Shown: piece after piece, positions 11,790 to 25,065 of the stretch
Numbering within the stretch: position 1 is the stretch's first letter
How the letters are laid out: each line of letters opens with the position of its first letter
Assembly (NCBI GenBank): GCA_035235625.1
Contig: CP141149.1
Location: 14,325,893 to 14,389,892, forward strand
Direction: 5' to 3'
DNA length: 64,000 nt
Source: Saururus chinensis
Taxonomy: Eukaryota > Streptophyta > Magnoliopsida > Piperales > Saururaceae
The notes under the pieces: model-generated
Told to the model about the DNA's origin: nothing
The model's input: the letters and a program-made list of their open reading frames with translations, nothing else
Database searches by the model: none
Program-made: the position numbers and the translations under genes

Positions 11790-12622
11790 TTAGGCACCCA
11801 CCACAATGTTGTAAAAACTATCTTGGTGGCCACCGATCACTATAAGTTAGGAAAATAATACATATGTTAGTCCAAGAGTTATAATTTTCAGTTATATCTG
11901 GGAGTAGGCAGCCACTTCCATATTATAACAAATCTTACAGTGGTGACGCAACGCCATAAGTAGGTTATGTTTCTATAAGTGAGGCCGAGAATTATGACTT
12001 TATATTATATGTCTAGTGGTAGGCATATAGTTGTTTCAAAACGTAAATTCTTTCTAGTCCAAAAATGACATCCAATAAGCGACCCGGTTTGGAAGGTTTT
12101 TGTAGATGAGTGTAGATTTTGGGGGATTGCTATTAGGGCATCCACCCACTTCACCCAAATTTGGTCCCCCATGTTAGGGCTGGTCCTCAGCTAAATAGCT
12201 AGCAGACAAGGCTTGTTCATATCTGTATCCGCTAACAATCTGTTTGTCGATATTTTGTCTGCAAAGAAAGCTTCTTATCAGGCAGACATGACCATTGTCG
12301 GTGGACATGGCCTCTTAGGTAATTAGATAGTGTTAAAGTGGTTGGAGAGAATGGGAGAGGTGTCGACGATTTTGACTAAGTAGGGTAAAATAGTTTAGAC
12401 ATATATGTCATCTTCTTTATTTGTAGTATTACTACTAAACAAATTAATTCATTTTAAAAATTGAATAGAGCTTATTAATGTAGGATAAAGAGAATATTTA
12501 GTAATTATCTTTAAAGAAGAACTCAAATGTAACATTAATATTATTGTATTTAAATTGTTAAGAATTAATGTAAGTTTAAAAAATGATGCTTAAAAATAAT
12601 TATAGAGAAATAAAAAGGTCAT

Positions 12623-13672
12623 TTATATAAGAAATTTAATTTATCATGGTCTTCCCTCTTGCTCCTCCCTCTTCTTCCCTATTTCCTCCTCTCTGCTTTT
12701 GCAGCCACCGTGCAACATTGTTGTTCCGGTGACAGTCAAAATCTTTTGTGGCAACGGGGAATCATCTCTAGAATTATTCAAAATCTCCTCCAGCAACTGC
12801 AACCACATTATGACTTTGTGTCATGTTTGCTTGTAGGCGCCCACCGCCATGTTGTAAAAACTATCTCGGTGGTCACCTACCACTCTAAGTTAGGAAAATA
12901 ATACATATGTTAGGCCAAGAGTTACAATTTTCAGTTATATCTGGCAATAGGAAGCCACTTCTATGTTATAACAAATCTTATGGTGATCACGCAACTCCAT
13001 AAGTAGGTTATGTTTCTATGTGAGGCCAAGAATTATGACTTTATGTTATATGCCTAGTGGTAGTGGTAGGCATGTAGTTGTTTCAAAATATAAATTCTTT
13101 CTGGTCTAAAAATGACATCCAATAAGCTACCCAGTTTTGGAAGGTTTTTGTAGATAAGTGAAGATTTTGGGGGATTTCTATTAGGATGTTTACCCACTTC
13201 ACCCAAATTTTGTTTCCCATGTTAGGGTTGGTCCTTGGCTAAATATATATCAGACAAGCCTTGTCCCTATTTGCACCCGCTAACAATTTGTTTGTTGGCA
13301 TTTTGTTGGCAAATGAAGCCCCTTATAGGCAAATATGACTATTGTTTGTAGACATAGCCTCTTAGGTAATTTGATTGGATTAAAGTAGTTGGAGAGAATG
13401 AGAGAGGTGTCGACGACTTTGATTAAGTAGGGTAAAATAGTTTAGACATATATGTCATCTTCTTTATTTGTAGTATTACTATTAAACAAATTAATTTATT
13501 TTAAAAAACTAAATAGATGTTATTAATGTAGGACAGAAAGAGTATTTAGTAATTATCTTTAAAATAAAACTCAAATATAACATTAACATGATTGTATTTA
13601 AATTGTTAAGAATTTAAGTATAAAAAATTAATGCTTAAGAATAATTATAGATAAATAATAATATCATTTATA
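12623..13672 (+). repeat. Tandem duplication, copy 2 (uninterrupted)
   Basis: This is the second copy of the 1-kb unit, starting at AGAAATTTAATTTATCATGG and ending at TATATAAGAATG. It preserves the empty site of solo LTR A (TGCTTGTAGGCGCCC at about 12829). It continues for about 190 bases into sequence that is also present beyond the third copy near 30140-30310. Confidence 0.8.
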
Positions 13673-13860
13673 TAAGAATGTAAATTGTATTTAAAAATTA
13701 ATTGGACGTCGAACAAAAGGCCGGATGAGGTCTTTGTCTATGGCCTTGTCTAGAAATTGGAAGACAAAAAATTCTACCGAACACGGCCACATACACCTCG
13801 GCCACAACCTGGATGTCGGACGATAAACATTCATGACCAACCCTACCCCAAGCATTTCTC

Positions 13861-14164
13861 CTCTACCCCTAGTAACGTTCCCCTTATCATTCACCATGAT
13901 TAGGCTCCCTTCCTCCTCCATTGTTCCTTCACTTTATATGTTAATTTTCTTGATGTCCTATCAAAACCCTCAGTTGCATCATCTTCTTCTTAAATTTGGG
14001 CATCAAAATAGTTTGGATTCCAATATGGCGGGCACTTCAAGGGATTGATCTAGGGTTCTTGGGGAAACTAGAGAGGTGAAAAAGTAAAGGATTTTTCATC
14101 TCCATCATTAGGAATTCAAGTTGAATCCATTAGCTGCTTAAAAAACATGTCTTTGTAGATATCT
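13861..14164. other. No gene seen
   Basis: Short ORFs on both strands near 13691-14048 belong to repeat-derived sequence and show no domain. Confidence 0.4.
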
Positions 14165-15686
14165 TATCATGCCTTGTAATTTTAAAATTTATTTTTATAA
14201 ATCAAATAGCAGAAACAAAAATTTTAAAAATTATTTTTGTAAAAATCAGTGACAAGATGTCTCATGGCGCAACTAATTTATTTTTCTAACATAAGAATTC
14301 TAAATCATAATATAATAGTAATTTAAATCAAATCATATCTTAAATTGAATAAGATCTTACCCAAGTACATGTCAGAATAACTTGATATATACAAATATAA
14401 ACAGATTGGCACTCACATGTCTAAAAGAATCAACCTTAAGTAAGAAAATATATTAAGTGGCCTAGCAACATCGTCTTTTCCATATAACCAAATTCTTATA
14501 AGAATTTTTACCCTCAAAGGTACCTGCATTACATGAATGCTAAGTATATTATACCCAATAAGATGGCTAAACAAGTACCAAATAATGGCAAAACATACAA
14601 AAACCAAGAGCATCTTAAATAAGTAAACTCAACCATCACTTCAAAAGCACATCAAATGAGGCATAAGAATAAAAATAAAAAATAATATATAAACAAGTTT
14701 TCAAAAGTAAAAAAAACATAATCATTTCATTACCTTGACAACACTTATGAGTCAATTTGCTCTCTAAGTGTAAGCCACAAAAGTTCTCTACGACACGGTA
14801 GCCACATCTAGAAGTCCTTACTCACTTAGTCTATGAACTATTCACAATTCGACCTTAATTCGTCTAAAGTCTGCCCGTCCGATCCACTCCATAAAGCTAA
14901 GGCCCACAAGGGCGTATGGACAAAAGTTGTCAAGATTTCAACTCCTATGATGGTCTAAACCTCCTCTATTTCATTGCATGAGACCAATCATATTTTTATG
15001 CTCTAATCCATTCAAACCTAACTCCTAGGTCATGGGAGCAACTTTACATAACTCTCACCCTTAGGGAGCCAAAAGTCCATGATCATGTTTCATATCATAC
15101 CCTTCTGTCTATGTGGCTAAATGACTCACTTGAGGAGTCAATTAAACACTAAGATCTCTTATCCTAAAGTATCGAATACTAGTAGTTTTGTTTACAATCC
15201 AGTACAAGGATTTATACACACAAAAACAAGCATAAATGTTAACTATACACACACACTTGATACACCACCAAGCTCATCATCACATATAAATGCATTTTTG
15301 TGCATAGAGACTTATGCTTTTATAATACTTAACAATATCATACATAATATTTTAACTTATGCTGAGAAATACTCAGCACCGACTTATTGTTGTTAGACTC
15401 ACCTACGTATCAACCAAATTGTTACCTATTGGCAACCCCTTGACTTATCGAACCCTCAATAAAAGTGGGTTTCCTAGAACAATGCACCTCATCAATGTCA
15501 CATCAATGCATCGACCTCACCGCCAATGATTGAATGGTTGTACATCAATGTACCGATGTGTGTCCGCGCCAGTATTGTCATTTCTCTCTTTTCACAAACG
15601 AGTCAATGGTCATGTCAATGATCTGGATGAAACAACGAAACTTATCTCGGTTCCCAAAAACACTCCAAATCATGTCATAATGCAAA

Positions 15687-18600
15687 CACTACAACAAAAA
15701 GGACTATTAGCGATGCAATTATGCATTGCTAATAGTCTCCTAAGCGTCGCTACTGACTATTAGCAACATATAATAAATGTCGCTAAAAGAGTCGAAAAAA
15801 GTGTTGTCGCTATTACCTATTAGCGACGTATATCAAAAAACGTCGCTAATAACAGTATTAACGACATTTATTATACGTCGCTAATAATAACTTATTAGCA
15901 ACGTATATTATCTAGTGTCGCTAATGATAATCTACTAACAACGCTTTCCTTACATTGCTAAAAAAATTATTTTTAAAAAAAAATCAAAATAATAAGTTAT
16001 TAGTGACATATATACATAAGCGTCGCTAATAAGTAATTATTAGCGACGTTTATGTATAAATTGTTAATATAAAAAAAATTAAAAAAATAAAAAATAAATT
16101 TATTAGCGACATATAAAGAAAGCGTCCCTAATAATTACTTATTAGCGAGGCTCTCTATATGTCGCTAATAAAATTAAAAAATTTAAAAAAAAATTAAAAT
16201 TAAATCGAATTTATAATGATTATATTATTCCTCCCCTCCACTCTCTCTCTCCCCTCCTCTCTCTCTCTCTCTCCTCCCTCTCTCCCTTCTCTCTCCCCTC
16301 CTCTCTCTCTCTCTCTCTCCTCCCTCCCCTAGCTCTCTCTCTCCCTTCTCTCTCTCTCTCCCTATCACTCTCTCTCTCCTCCCTCCCATAGCTCTCTCTC
16401 TCCTCCCTCCCTTCTCTCTCTCCTCTCTCTCTCTCACCTCCCTCTCCCTCCACCCCTTCTCATTCTCATTTACTTTTTTATTTAAAACATAGGTAGTAGC
16501 GACGCATCTCTATGCATCACTACTACAATGGGTAATAGCGACGCATAGGGTTATGCGTCGCTATTACCCTTAGTCAGTAGCAACGAATAGCCCTATGCGT
16601 CGCTACTACTTATTTTTTTTATTTTTTGAATTATTTTTTTCTCCCTCCTCTCTCTCTCTCCTCCGTCTCTCCCTTCTCTCTCTCCCTCCTCTCTCTTTCC
16701 CCTCCCGTCCTCTCTCTCCCCTCCTGTCCTCTCTCTCTCCTCCCTCCCTCTCTCTCTTCCCTCCCCCTCTCTCTCCTCCCTCCCTCCCTTCTCTCTCTCT
16801 CCCTCCTCTCTCTCTCCTCCCCTCTCTCTCTCCCCTCCCCCTCCTCTCTTTCTCCACCTTCTTCTCTCTCTCCTCCGTCTCCTCTCTCTCTCTTCCCTCC
16901 CCTCTCTCTCCTCCCTCCCCTCTCTCTCTCCACCCTTTCCCTCTCCTCTCTCTCTCTTCCCTCTCCTCTAATTTCAAATTTTAAGAATTTTTATTTTTTA
17001 AAATTAATTTTAAAAATAAAAAATAATTAAATAAAAATACTACTAGCAACGGATAATGTTATACGTCACTATTAGGACACTTATTAGCGACATATATATA
17101 CGTATATAGCTATATGTCGCTAATACATGTACTAATAGCGACGTATAGCTTTATACGTCTCTATTAGTATTTTATTTTAATTTAATTTTTTATTTAAAAA
17201 ATAAAAAAATTAATAATTTTTTAAAAAATCAAAATAAAATTTATCTCACCCTCCCTCTCGTCCCTCCCCTATCCCCTCTCTCTCTCCACTCTTCCCTCTC
17301 TCTCTCTTCCCTCTCCTCTCTATCTCTCTTCCCCCTCTCTCTTTCTCTCTCACTCTTAAGCTCTCCCCTCCTCCCTCTCTCTCTCTCCTTCCTCCGCTCT
17401 CTCTGCTCCCTCCCCTCTCTCTCCTCTCTCCCTCTCTCTCCACCCTCCCTCTCCCTCTTCCCTCCCCTCTATTTCTTCCCTCTCCTCTCTCTCTCTCTCT
17501 CCACCCTTTCCCTCTCCTCTCTCTCTATTCCCTCTCATCTCTCTCCTCTAATTTCAAATTTTAAGATTTTTTATTTTTAAAAATTAATTTTAAAAATAAA
17601 AAATAATTAAATAAAACAACTAATAGCGACGTATAACACTATACGTCGCTAGTAGTACACTTATTAGCGACGTATATGGATATACGTCACTAATACATTT
17701 ACTAATAACGACGTATAGCTTTATACGTTGCTATTAGTCTTTTAATTTAGTTTAATTTTTTATTTTAAAAATAAATAATAATAATAATTTTTAAAAAAAT
17801 CAAAATAAAATTCATCTCACCCTCCCTCTTTTCCCTCTCTCTATCCCCTCTCTCTCTCCTGCCTCTCTCTCTCTCCACTCTTCCCTCTCCTCTCTCTCTC
17901 TTCCCTCTCTCCTCCCTCTCACACCCTTTCTCCTCTCTCTTCCCTCCCCTCTCTCTCCTCCCTCCCCTCTCTCTTTCTCTCTCACTCTTAAGATCTTCCC
18001 CCTCTCTCTCTCTTCCCTACCCTCTCTCTATCTCTCTCTTCCCTCTCTCTTTCCTCCCCTCTCTCTCCCTCCCCTCTCTTTTTAATTTAATTTTTTATTG
18101 AAAACATAGGTAGCAGCAATGCATTTTTAGCCCTATGCGTTGCTACTACTTATTTTTTAAAATATTTTTATTTTTTAAAATATTTTTTCTCCTTCCCCTC
18201 CCTCCCTCTCTCTCTCTCTCTCTCTCTCCACCCTACCCTCTCTCTTTCTCTCTCACTCTCTCCCCTCCTCCCTCTCTCTCTCCTCCCTCTCTATGTCCTC
18301 CCTCTCTATGTCCTCCCCTCTCTGTCCTCCCCCTCTCTGTCCTCCCTCCCTCTACACTCTCTCCCTCTCTCCTCCCCCCTCTCTCTCCTCCCTCCCTCTA
18401 CACTCTCTCCCTCTCTCCTCCCCCTCTCTCTCTCCTCCCCCTCTCTCTCCTCCCACCCCTCTCTCTCCTCCCCCTCTATCTCTCCTCCCTCCCCTCTCTC
18501 TCCTCCCTCCCTTCTCTCTCCCCCTCTCTTTCTCTCTCTCTCTCCCCTCCCTCTCTCTCCTTCCTCCCCTCTCTCTCTCGTCCCTCTCTCCCCTCTATCT

Positions 18601-19186
18601 CTCTCTCTCCCTCCCTCCCCTCTCTCTTTGTCATTAATTTTTTTATTAAAAAAATAGGTATGAGCCACGCATGTGACTATGCATCGCTACTACCAAGGGT
18701 AATGGCGACGCATAGTTACATACGTCGCTACTACTACCAGGTAGTAGCGACGCATGTCTATGCATCACTATTAGTTCATAATTTTTAATTTTTTTATTTA
18801 AAACTAATAAATATTAGTAACGCTTATTTATAAACGTCGCTATTGTTGTTACTATTAGCGACGTGTGAAAAAATGCGTTGTTAATAGTTTTAATTTTATT
18901 TTAAAAAATTAATATATATATATATATATTAGTGATGCTTATGTAAGCGTCGCTAATAACCTAAGTATTAGCGACACATGAACTTAAGCGTCGCTAAAAG
19001 GTTAGGTATTAGCGACGTTTATATCTGTGAGTCGCTAATATTCTACCATTAGCGACGCTTAATATTATGCGTCACTAATATTAGTTTTTTTTGCGACGTT
19101 TTTTGATATGTCATTACCACTTTGTAGCGACGTATTTTATTGCAACGCTTATATAAGTGTCGCTAATACCCAATTTTGTTGTAGTG
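15687..19186. mobile_element. Complete non-autonomous CACTA transposon, 3.5 kb
   Basis: The ends are CACTACAACAAAA and its exact complement TTTTGTTGTAGTG, flanked by AAA on both sides, the 3-bp duplication of the CACTA superfamily. No transposase ORF is present. Subterminal and internal motifs TTAGCGAC / GTCGCTAA occur about 20 times in both orientations. Between these blocks lie five CT-rich tracts (about 16230-16465, 16640-16970, 17243-17560, 17817-18085, 18188-18635). The motif blocks between tracts are themselves short inverted repeats, for example GCGACGCATA, GGGT, TATGCGTCGC at 16537-16560. Open frames of up to 217 codons within the CT tracts are low-complexity artefacts. Confidence 0.9.
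16230..18635. repeat. Five CT-rich simple-sequence tracts inside the CACTA element
   Basis: Blocks of 230-450 bases consist of irregular CTCTCTCC/CCTCCCTC text on the plus strand, separated by AT-rich spacers (AAATAAAAAATAATT) and GCGACG inverted repeats. The polypyrimidine runs make every forward frame rich in Ser, Leu and Pro and every reverse frame rich in Arg and Glu. They are not genes. Confidence 0.9.
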
Positions 19187-20359
19187 AAACCATCACGTGC
19201 AACACCATCACACAATGGTAATTAATGATTCATACTATCAAATGATCACTAAACATGAGTAATCATGATTACATAGTATTTTCATGACAAAAATCTCATA
19301 AGGTCATCTTCTATATACTATCATGCCAAGTAATAATCATAATTCATCTCATGCATTTACTTCAAAACTAAATCATGATAACAAGGTTAGCAATCTGACC
19401 TATTTCACAAAAATAAAAATCCTTCCTCACTCATGATCCTGACCAATCTCTACAAAATATATTCACTCATTTGATTCCTCTTCATTTGGAGAGCACTTTA
19501 TCTTCTCCTTCTTCATTTTGACATTTTTTATAAGAAAAATAGAGTTTAAGGGCCTCAAAGAGTACTTAGAAGGGGAAGATGGCAAAATTTTGGTATAAAA
19601 CAATCAAACATGGTTGTTTTTTAGCTTAACTGCATAACTGCCCAAAACCATTGGCACCTAACCAATGTGTCAATGGTATGTTGATCTGTGTTTTTCATCG
19701 ATGTGTCCATGCACACGTCTATGGTATGCTAATAGTAACAAAGTCTCAACTTCGGGTAGCCAGAACTTCCTCGTGTGAACTCTGATTTATGCATTCTTAG
19801 TGGAGTTATGAAGATATTTATGTCTACTATTTGACTTAAAAAATTTAGATCAAAACTACATCTCTAGAAATGGTTATAATATTAAAAAAATCTGAAGGTC
19901 AGATCAGCGAACTTCGTATGATCATAAGTTCTTCATTCAAACTTCGATTTGCACATTCATAGAGACATTTTGAAGCTATATATATCTAGTTTTTATCCTC
20001 AAAGTTTCACGCTTAAACACAAACCACAGGATAAGTTATTACATTGAAAATGCTCAAAGGTCAAATTTACTATTTTCTATATGCACTCTAAAACTTCATT
20101 AATGTTACATCCATCATAATTCCCTCATCTTAACTTCAATTTACATCATCTTAGTAACTTTACAAATATCATTCTATTTACTTTTTAATAATAAAGTTTA
20201 ATATCCAAACTCCACATATATATATATAAGAAGTTATTATATTAAAAAGATTTAAAGGTCAAACTCACTTATTTCTATGTGGCTAAGTATAGCGAATTTT
20301 GAAAATTTTAAGTGTCACATTTATAGTTAAACTTAGAGGCAATTAATTGAGGATCTACA

Positions 20360-22202
20360 TTGGAGACACCAAGGAGGAAAGTGACATACTTTCCTAATTG
20401 CTATTTTATGATTTTCTACATTATTTAAGTCTAACTCTATTGGTATTTTCTGTTTTATCTATTTTGGATCATTGAGAATGAAAGTTGATCATGAGTTGAT
20501 TGAGTTGTGCATATTCAGAATTCTGATTGTAGTTTGGATTGTTTATCCAAGTTAATATACATTTTGGTTGAGTTTTTACATGAACTTTTATGGATCATAG
20601 TAGACTTAGTAAATTATATGTGGTTTAACGTTTGTCACATTTGAAGCACGCTTGCCATTGTAATCAGTGTGATCAATTTGATTCCTCAATTCTGTCTTTT
20701 GACATAGCTTTGTGTTCGAACTTGATTTTTGATGACATTATCTAATCTTATAACCATGGAATACTTTTTCCCAAATTATTATGCATGTCCAATGTTAAGT
20801 CTCAATTTTTGGAATTTTTAGTGTAAAAATTCATTATTAAGATTTATTGATTAAACTTTTGTGCAACAATAATGAACTATTGAATCAAATTTAGAATTTG
20901 GTTTATGTATGTAATATTTATCCTTTTCGTCCCAAGCTTTTACTGAATGGTAGTTGGCCTAATATGAATGGCTATAAATTTGACAAGTTTTTGACGTGAT
21001 ATGAGGGTCAAAGAACCTTATGTTTCCATTTGTGCAGATTTTCCATGTTGTAGAGCCTTTTTCAAAAATTCATTTTTAATAATTTTACTAACCCAATACG
21101 TCTATAAAAATTTGGTATCTGAAGAACTTATCATAGACATATTTGTATGAGCACATACTCACTTTGACTAGCGTAAGTCCGAGCTTTATGGGGCTGTCGG
21201 ATCTCGATCCGACTGCTCTCGAAGCCCAAACTCATTATGATAGACTTGTATTGAGCACTCATACCTAAGTTATGTTGTTGCATGGTAGGGAAGTTAAAGT
21301 AAGCTCGAAAGCTTGACTTGGCCCGACTTGCGTTCAAGCTTGAACTCGATATTGGTCAAGCTAAGCTCAAACATACATGTGTTCAGTTTGGCTTGAAGGT
21401 CAATAAAAACTTAAACTCGCATTAAGTACATTAATTTTTTGATATACACATGCATATATTACACATTATATATAATTTCATGTCTCCCAAGTTTTAATTC
21501 TTTCAATTTAATATATCATTTTTTTTCAGGTACAACACTTTTTATTAGAGAAATTATATAATATGTCTCATGAGATCTAGAACTATTTTTTATGAAACTT
21601 TACTCCCTCTGTCATGTATTAATAGTCTAAATTAAAAAATCAAAATCAACAAAGTCTAGTTCATTTGATTTTCTAATCTAACACATTGGACCACTTACTA
21701 ACCATATTCGTTTTAGTGATTTTTCTCTAAAAACCTCTGGGTCACCACTTATAAAACTAAGCAATGATCACAAGGCATAGCAACTCAAGTCGAACTCGAT
21801 TCAAGCTCGACTCAAGATCAAAATTGAAGTTTCAAGCTCAAGCTTGAACACTTTAAAGCTCGATGATACTCGGCTCATTAACACCTTTATCCTTAGGGTA
21901 AGATGGGATTCAAGTGCATCTACGAGTAGTTGAGTACAATGATCTTATTACCCTTAAGATGAGTATGGTAACTAAACACACAAGGGTGGATCAAAAGTCA
22001 GATCATCAAGTCAAAATTGTGGGTCAAAGACTACACGTAATTAGATTAGTTAATCACTTCCTCAATCAATGATTTACATGTTTTCTGAGACATTAATTTA
22101 CATGTTTGCTGAGACATTTTGAACAAAGCTTATAACTGTGTTGATGATTAAATTTTGTTGGACTTGCTTACTCCCATATACAATATAGCTTATGTTATGC
22201 AT
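20360..22202. other. Intergenic, AT-rich, MITE fragments
   Basis: There is no gene. A Stowaway-like left end, TACTCCCTCTGTCATGTATT, lies at 21601. Blocks rich in AGCTCGA/TCAAGCT at 21303-21371 and 21786-21881 are in opposite orientation and may be the long terminal repeats of an old MITE-like element about 580 bases long. Confidence 0.35.
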
Positions 22203-24082
22203 TGTAAGGTCCTTGATTTTTCTACAATTTTTTGGGATTTTTCGGCTATTTTTCTGGTCATTTTCGGCGGGAAAATGTGATGCTTCGGCGTATTCGTATT
22301 TATATATTCATACCCCGTATTTATACCCGTAGAGTTGGGTGTGGGGCTTAGTCGCAGGCCGCGGGCCTCGCTGCGCTCTTACGGCGCGAAGTTTGGAGCT
22401 ATAGCGCATAACCAGTGAGTTAATGCGCATTGGGGACATAGATGTAAAAATAAAAAAGGTGAATAGTAAAATTACGGCTTAAAAAGCCATGTGCAGTAAG
22501 TTTCGTTCTAGAAACTTACAGAAGAAACTCGACGTCCAGTGAGTTTTTTTTAGAACCCGAGCGAGATTCCGGTCGCTCCGTTCTCCCTCCTCCGACGTCG
22601 GACTCCTTCAATTCTTGTCAAGATCCGCTTTGCCTCACCGCCACGAGTCTGTAGGTACCGGCTATGACCGCCGCCACAGCCTCTTCGCTCCTCCACGAGG
22701 TACCAAACCTTTTTTCGGGTTTTTCTCTCCTTCAATCCCGTTTTTGCACTGTGGGTGTACAATTTTGACATCGTTTGTGGCTGCTCTCAACTAGACTTAT
22801 GTTTAGTTGGCCGCTAGGAACCCATAGGCATTGGCTGGAGCCACCGCCATGCTTTCTTCACTCTGTGGTGAGCTACCGTTCTTTTGGTTGGGTTTTTGTT
22901 ACTATTCTATCTCACTGTCCATGGGAGTTTTTGGATGCCGGTGGGTTTCCGGTTGCTGTCCGGACACCGGTAGGACTCCGTCTACCCTACCTCGACCCGG
23001 TGTCGGTAGGGGTTTGCCGTTTCCGACCCCACCTCGCCCCTATTGCCTTGCTCCGCCCGATTAGACGCTTTGGGTGCGTCTCGGGTCATTGGCATCGGCG
23101 AGCCATAGGCCATTTAGCCATCATGGGCTCTGCCCCGGCTCGGCGACAGTGAGGGTCAGCCCCACTTGGCCTAATTATATTACCGCTCGGGATGGGCCGC
23201 TTGCCATTGCCCTATACCGTGCGAGATGCACAGCTACCCGCACCATTAGTTTTGGTTGTGGGTGGCGATCGGCAATGTCACCACTTAGATTGGCCATAGC
23301 TAGGGCCTTAGCCCTGTTGGCTTTTGTGGGCCTTGAGTCGCCTCATTTTAGCCCTCTCCCCCGCCCCTTTTGGGTCGCGTGTGCATGTGGCCACGCGTGT
23401 ACTTATGGGTTTAGGCGCCGCATTTGCGCCGCCTGACCATTGGTTGGCTTTGCCACCGATTGGAGTTGACACAGAGCCATCCTCCACCTCTCCTTTGTTC
23501 TCGAGCGTTGCCCCATGCTCTCCGCCCGTAAGTGGGCCTTTGTTGACCGAAATCGTCGCCGTTGGGTGCTGTCCACGGCCGATTTTGACGTATTGTGGCC
23601 GGCTAAGCACGTTTTAGCCACCGGCCAATCTTTAGAGTGTACACCATCGACTTTTGGTTGCACTGCCACATATGTTGGCTTGACTTTTCTTCCGGCCGCC
23701 CTAGTGTGCCACCGTGGATCGCTGGTTTTACCGCATTGATTTCTGATACCCTGTTTGGCCGTGACTAGTTCCAGCGCATCCTAAAACCCTTGGGACAGCA
23801 GCTCTCTCAGCCAGGCAACGGTTTTGACGGCCAACTCCACCGCTGCCGCCGCCACTGTCGTGTGCTCGCCATCGAACGTCGTGATTACGAGGTAGGGGAG
23901 CTTTGAACTCGTAAATTCATGAAGCATGCTTTGAATGAGTAGCAGCATGCTAGGATTGTATGATTCCATGCTTAGATGTTAAGTAACGATCCGATTGCAT
24001 GATGTGCGTGTAAGCATGATTGTATGGTATGATTGATATGCATGAGATGTATGCACGTTTTATGGATGTGGATTATGTATGC

Positions 24083-24300
24083 GCTAGCGATGGCTAGCAA
24101 ATATGTCAGTATGCTACGTATGTGTTATGCATGTGCTAGTGATGGCTAGCGTGCATGTTAGGAGTATGTATGAATTATGCATGTGCTAGTGATGGCTAGC
24201 GTGCATGTTTGGAGTATGTATGAATGTCTGTGCATGTGCTAGTGATGGCTAGCGTGTATGTTTGACGCATGTATGCATGTGCTAGTGATGGCTAGCATGC
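24083..24300. repeat. Tandem repeat, about 50-bp unit, in solo LTR D
   Basis: GCTAGTGATGGCTAGC recurs at 24083 (variant), 24135, 24185, 24238 and 24281, spaced 43-53 bases apart. Each core is a small inverted repeat (GCTAG against CTAGC). Confidence 0.85.
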
Positions 24301-25065
24301 ATGTTTGTAAGTTACGTATGTATGACCGTATGTGTATGTTATACGTATGTGTGAGACATACGTATGTATGATGACTATTGCTTATGATATGGTTATGTGT
24401 AAGTGTATGTGGGCAGAAGTATGGGCGATGGAAAGTAAGAGGTGACAGAGACTTTGTCTGAATTTGGATACGGTTGTGTAAGCGTATGACAGAGGACAGA
24501 GGATAAGAGTATGACGGGCAAGGATTAGAATGGATCAGTTTGGGGTGGATTGTATGTTGGGCGATTGTCAGACAGTAAGAGTGTGCATAATTGTACAAGC
24601 ATAATATACAGATTATGAAGTGAAAAGTAAGTATAATAAGTGAGATATAAGTAAGAGGGCGACAATTGGGTTGGCTCTGAGGAGCGCTATTTGAGGATGT
24701 CAGTGTAAGATGATTTGGCCATAAGATGGATGGCGAAGTACGTAAGACTGTAAGGGTTTGGTGTACGATGAGTTTTGTCCATGATGTGGACGGGTAAGTG
24801 AAGTCTGCTGCCTTGACGAACTGGGGTTTCGATCGGGCTCAGCTTCGGTTTGATCAGTCGAGGACTGTGAATTTGTGTGGCATAATTGTACCGCATAATA
24901 TACTTAATTCAAACTTGAATTATAAGCACAGCTAATGATAGCATTGTGAGTTTGAGACCTAAGGGTTCGACGGATTAAGTTCCATGTTTGAGCTAGCCGA
25001 TAATGAGTCGGCCAAGCACTTCTCATGTCTTGCCATGGTGTTTATCTTGCGGGATGTTGTCTGTG

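Larger units (their letters stand above)
8076..12622 (+). repeat. Tandem duplication, copy 1 (split by a solo LTR)
   Basis: The sequence 8076-8269 plus 11790-12622 (about 1.03 kb together) is repeated, at roughly 85-90% identity by eye, in 12623-13672. Shared landmarks are CATGGTCTTCCCTCTTGCTC at the start, GACTTTGTGTCATGTTTG, AATGACATCCAATAAGC and GGTGTCGACGA. Copy 1 is interrupted at 8269/11790 by a 3520-bp LTR that copy 2 lacks. The unit has no coding signal and its tail contains a Stowaway-like segment (TTATTAATGTAGGATAAAG). Confidence 0.85.
14165..20359 (+). mobile_element. Decayed long LTR F, split by a CACTA element
   Basis: The left edge TATCATGCCTTG looks like TGTCACGCCCCG after C-to-T and G-to-A changes, and the right edge GAGGATCTACA resembles the GATCTTACA end of the other long LTRs. 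The part left of the CACTA element contains the same stem-loop position as the other LTRs (GCTGAG, AAATA, CTCAGC at 15361-15377). Without the insertion the LTR would be about 2.7 kb. I found no matching target duplication, so the exact ends are uncertain. Confidence 0.5.

Noticed and set aside
16220..18668. Many overlapping ORFs of 60-217 codons on both strands, rich in Ser/Leu/Pro or Arg/Glu
   Set aside because: They are translations of CT-rich simple sequence inside the CACTA element, with no domain and an equal mirror frame on the other strand. The same applies to 48591-48885, 60354-61065 and 63498-63932.
22775..23739. Overlapping GC-rich ORFs that might be a gene
   Set aside because: They lie inside solo LTR D, overlap on both strands, have no motif I recognise, and the LTR boundaries with a perfect duplication explain the region. 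Kept only as a question about a captured sequence.
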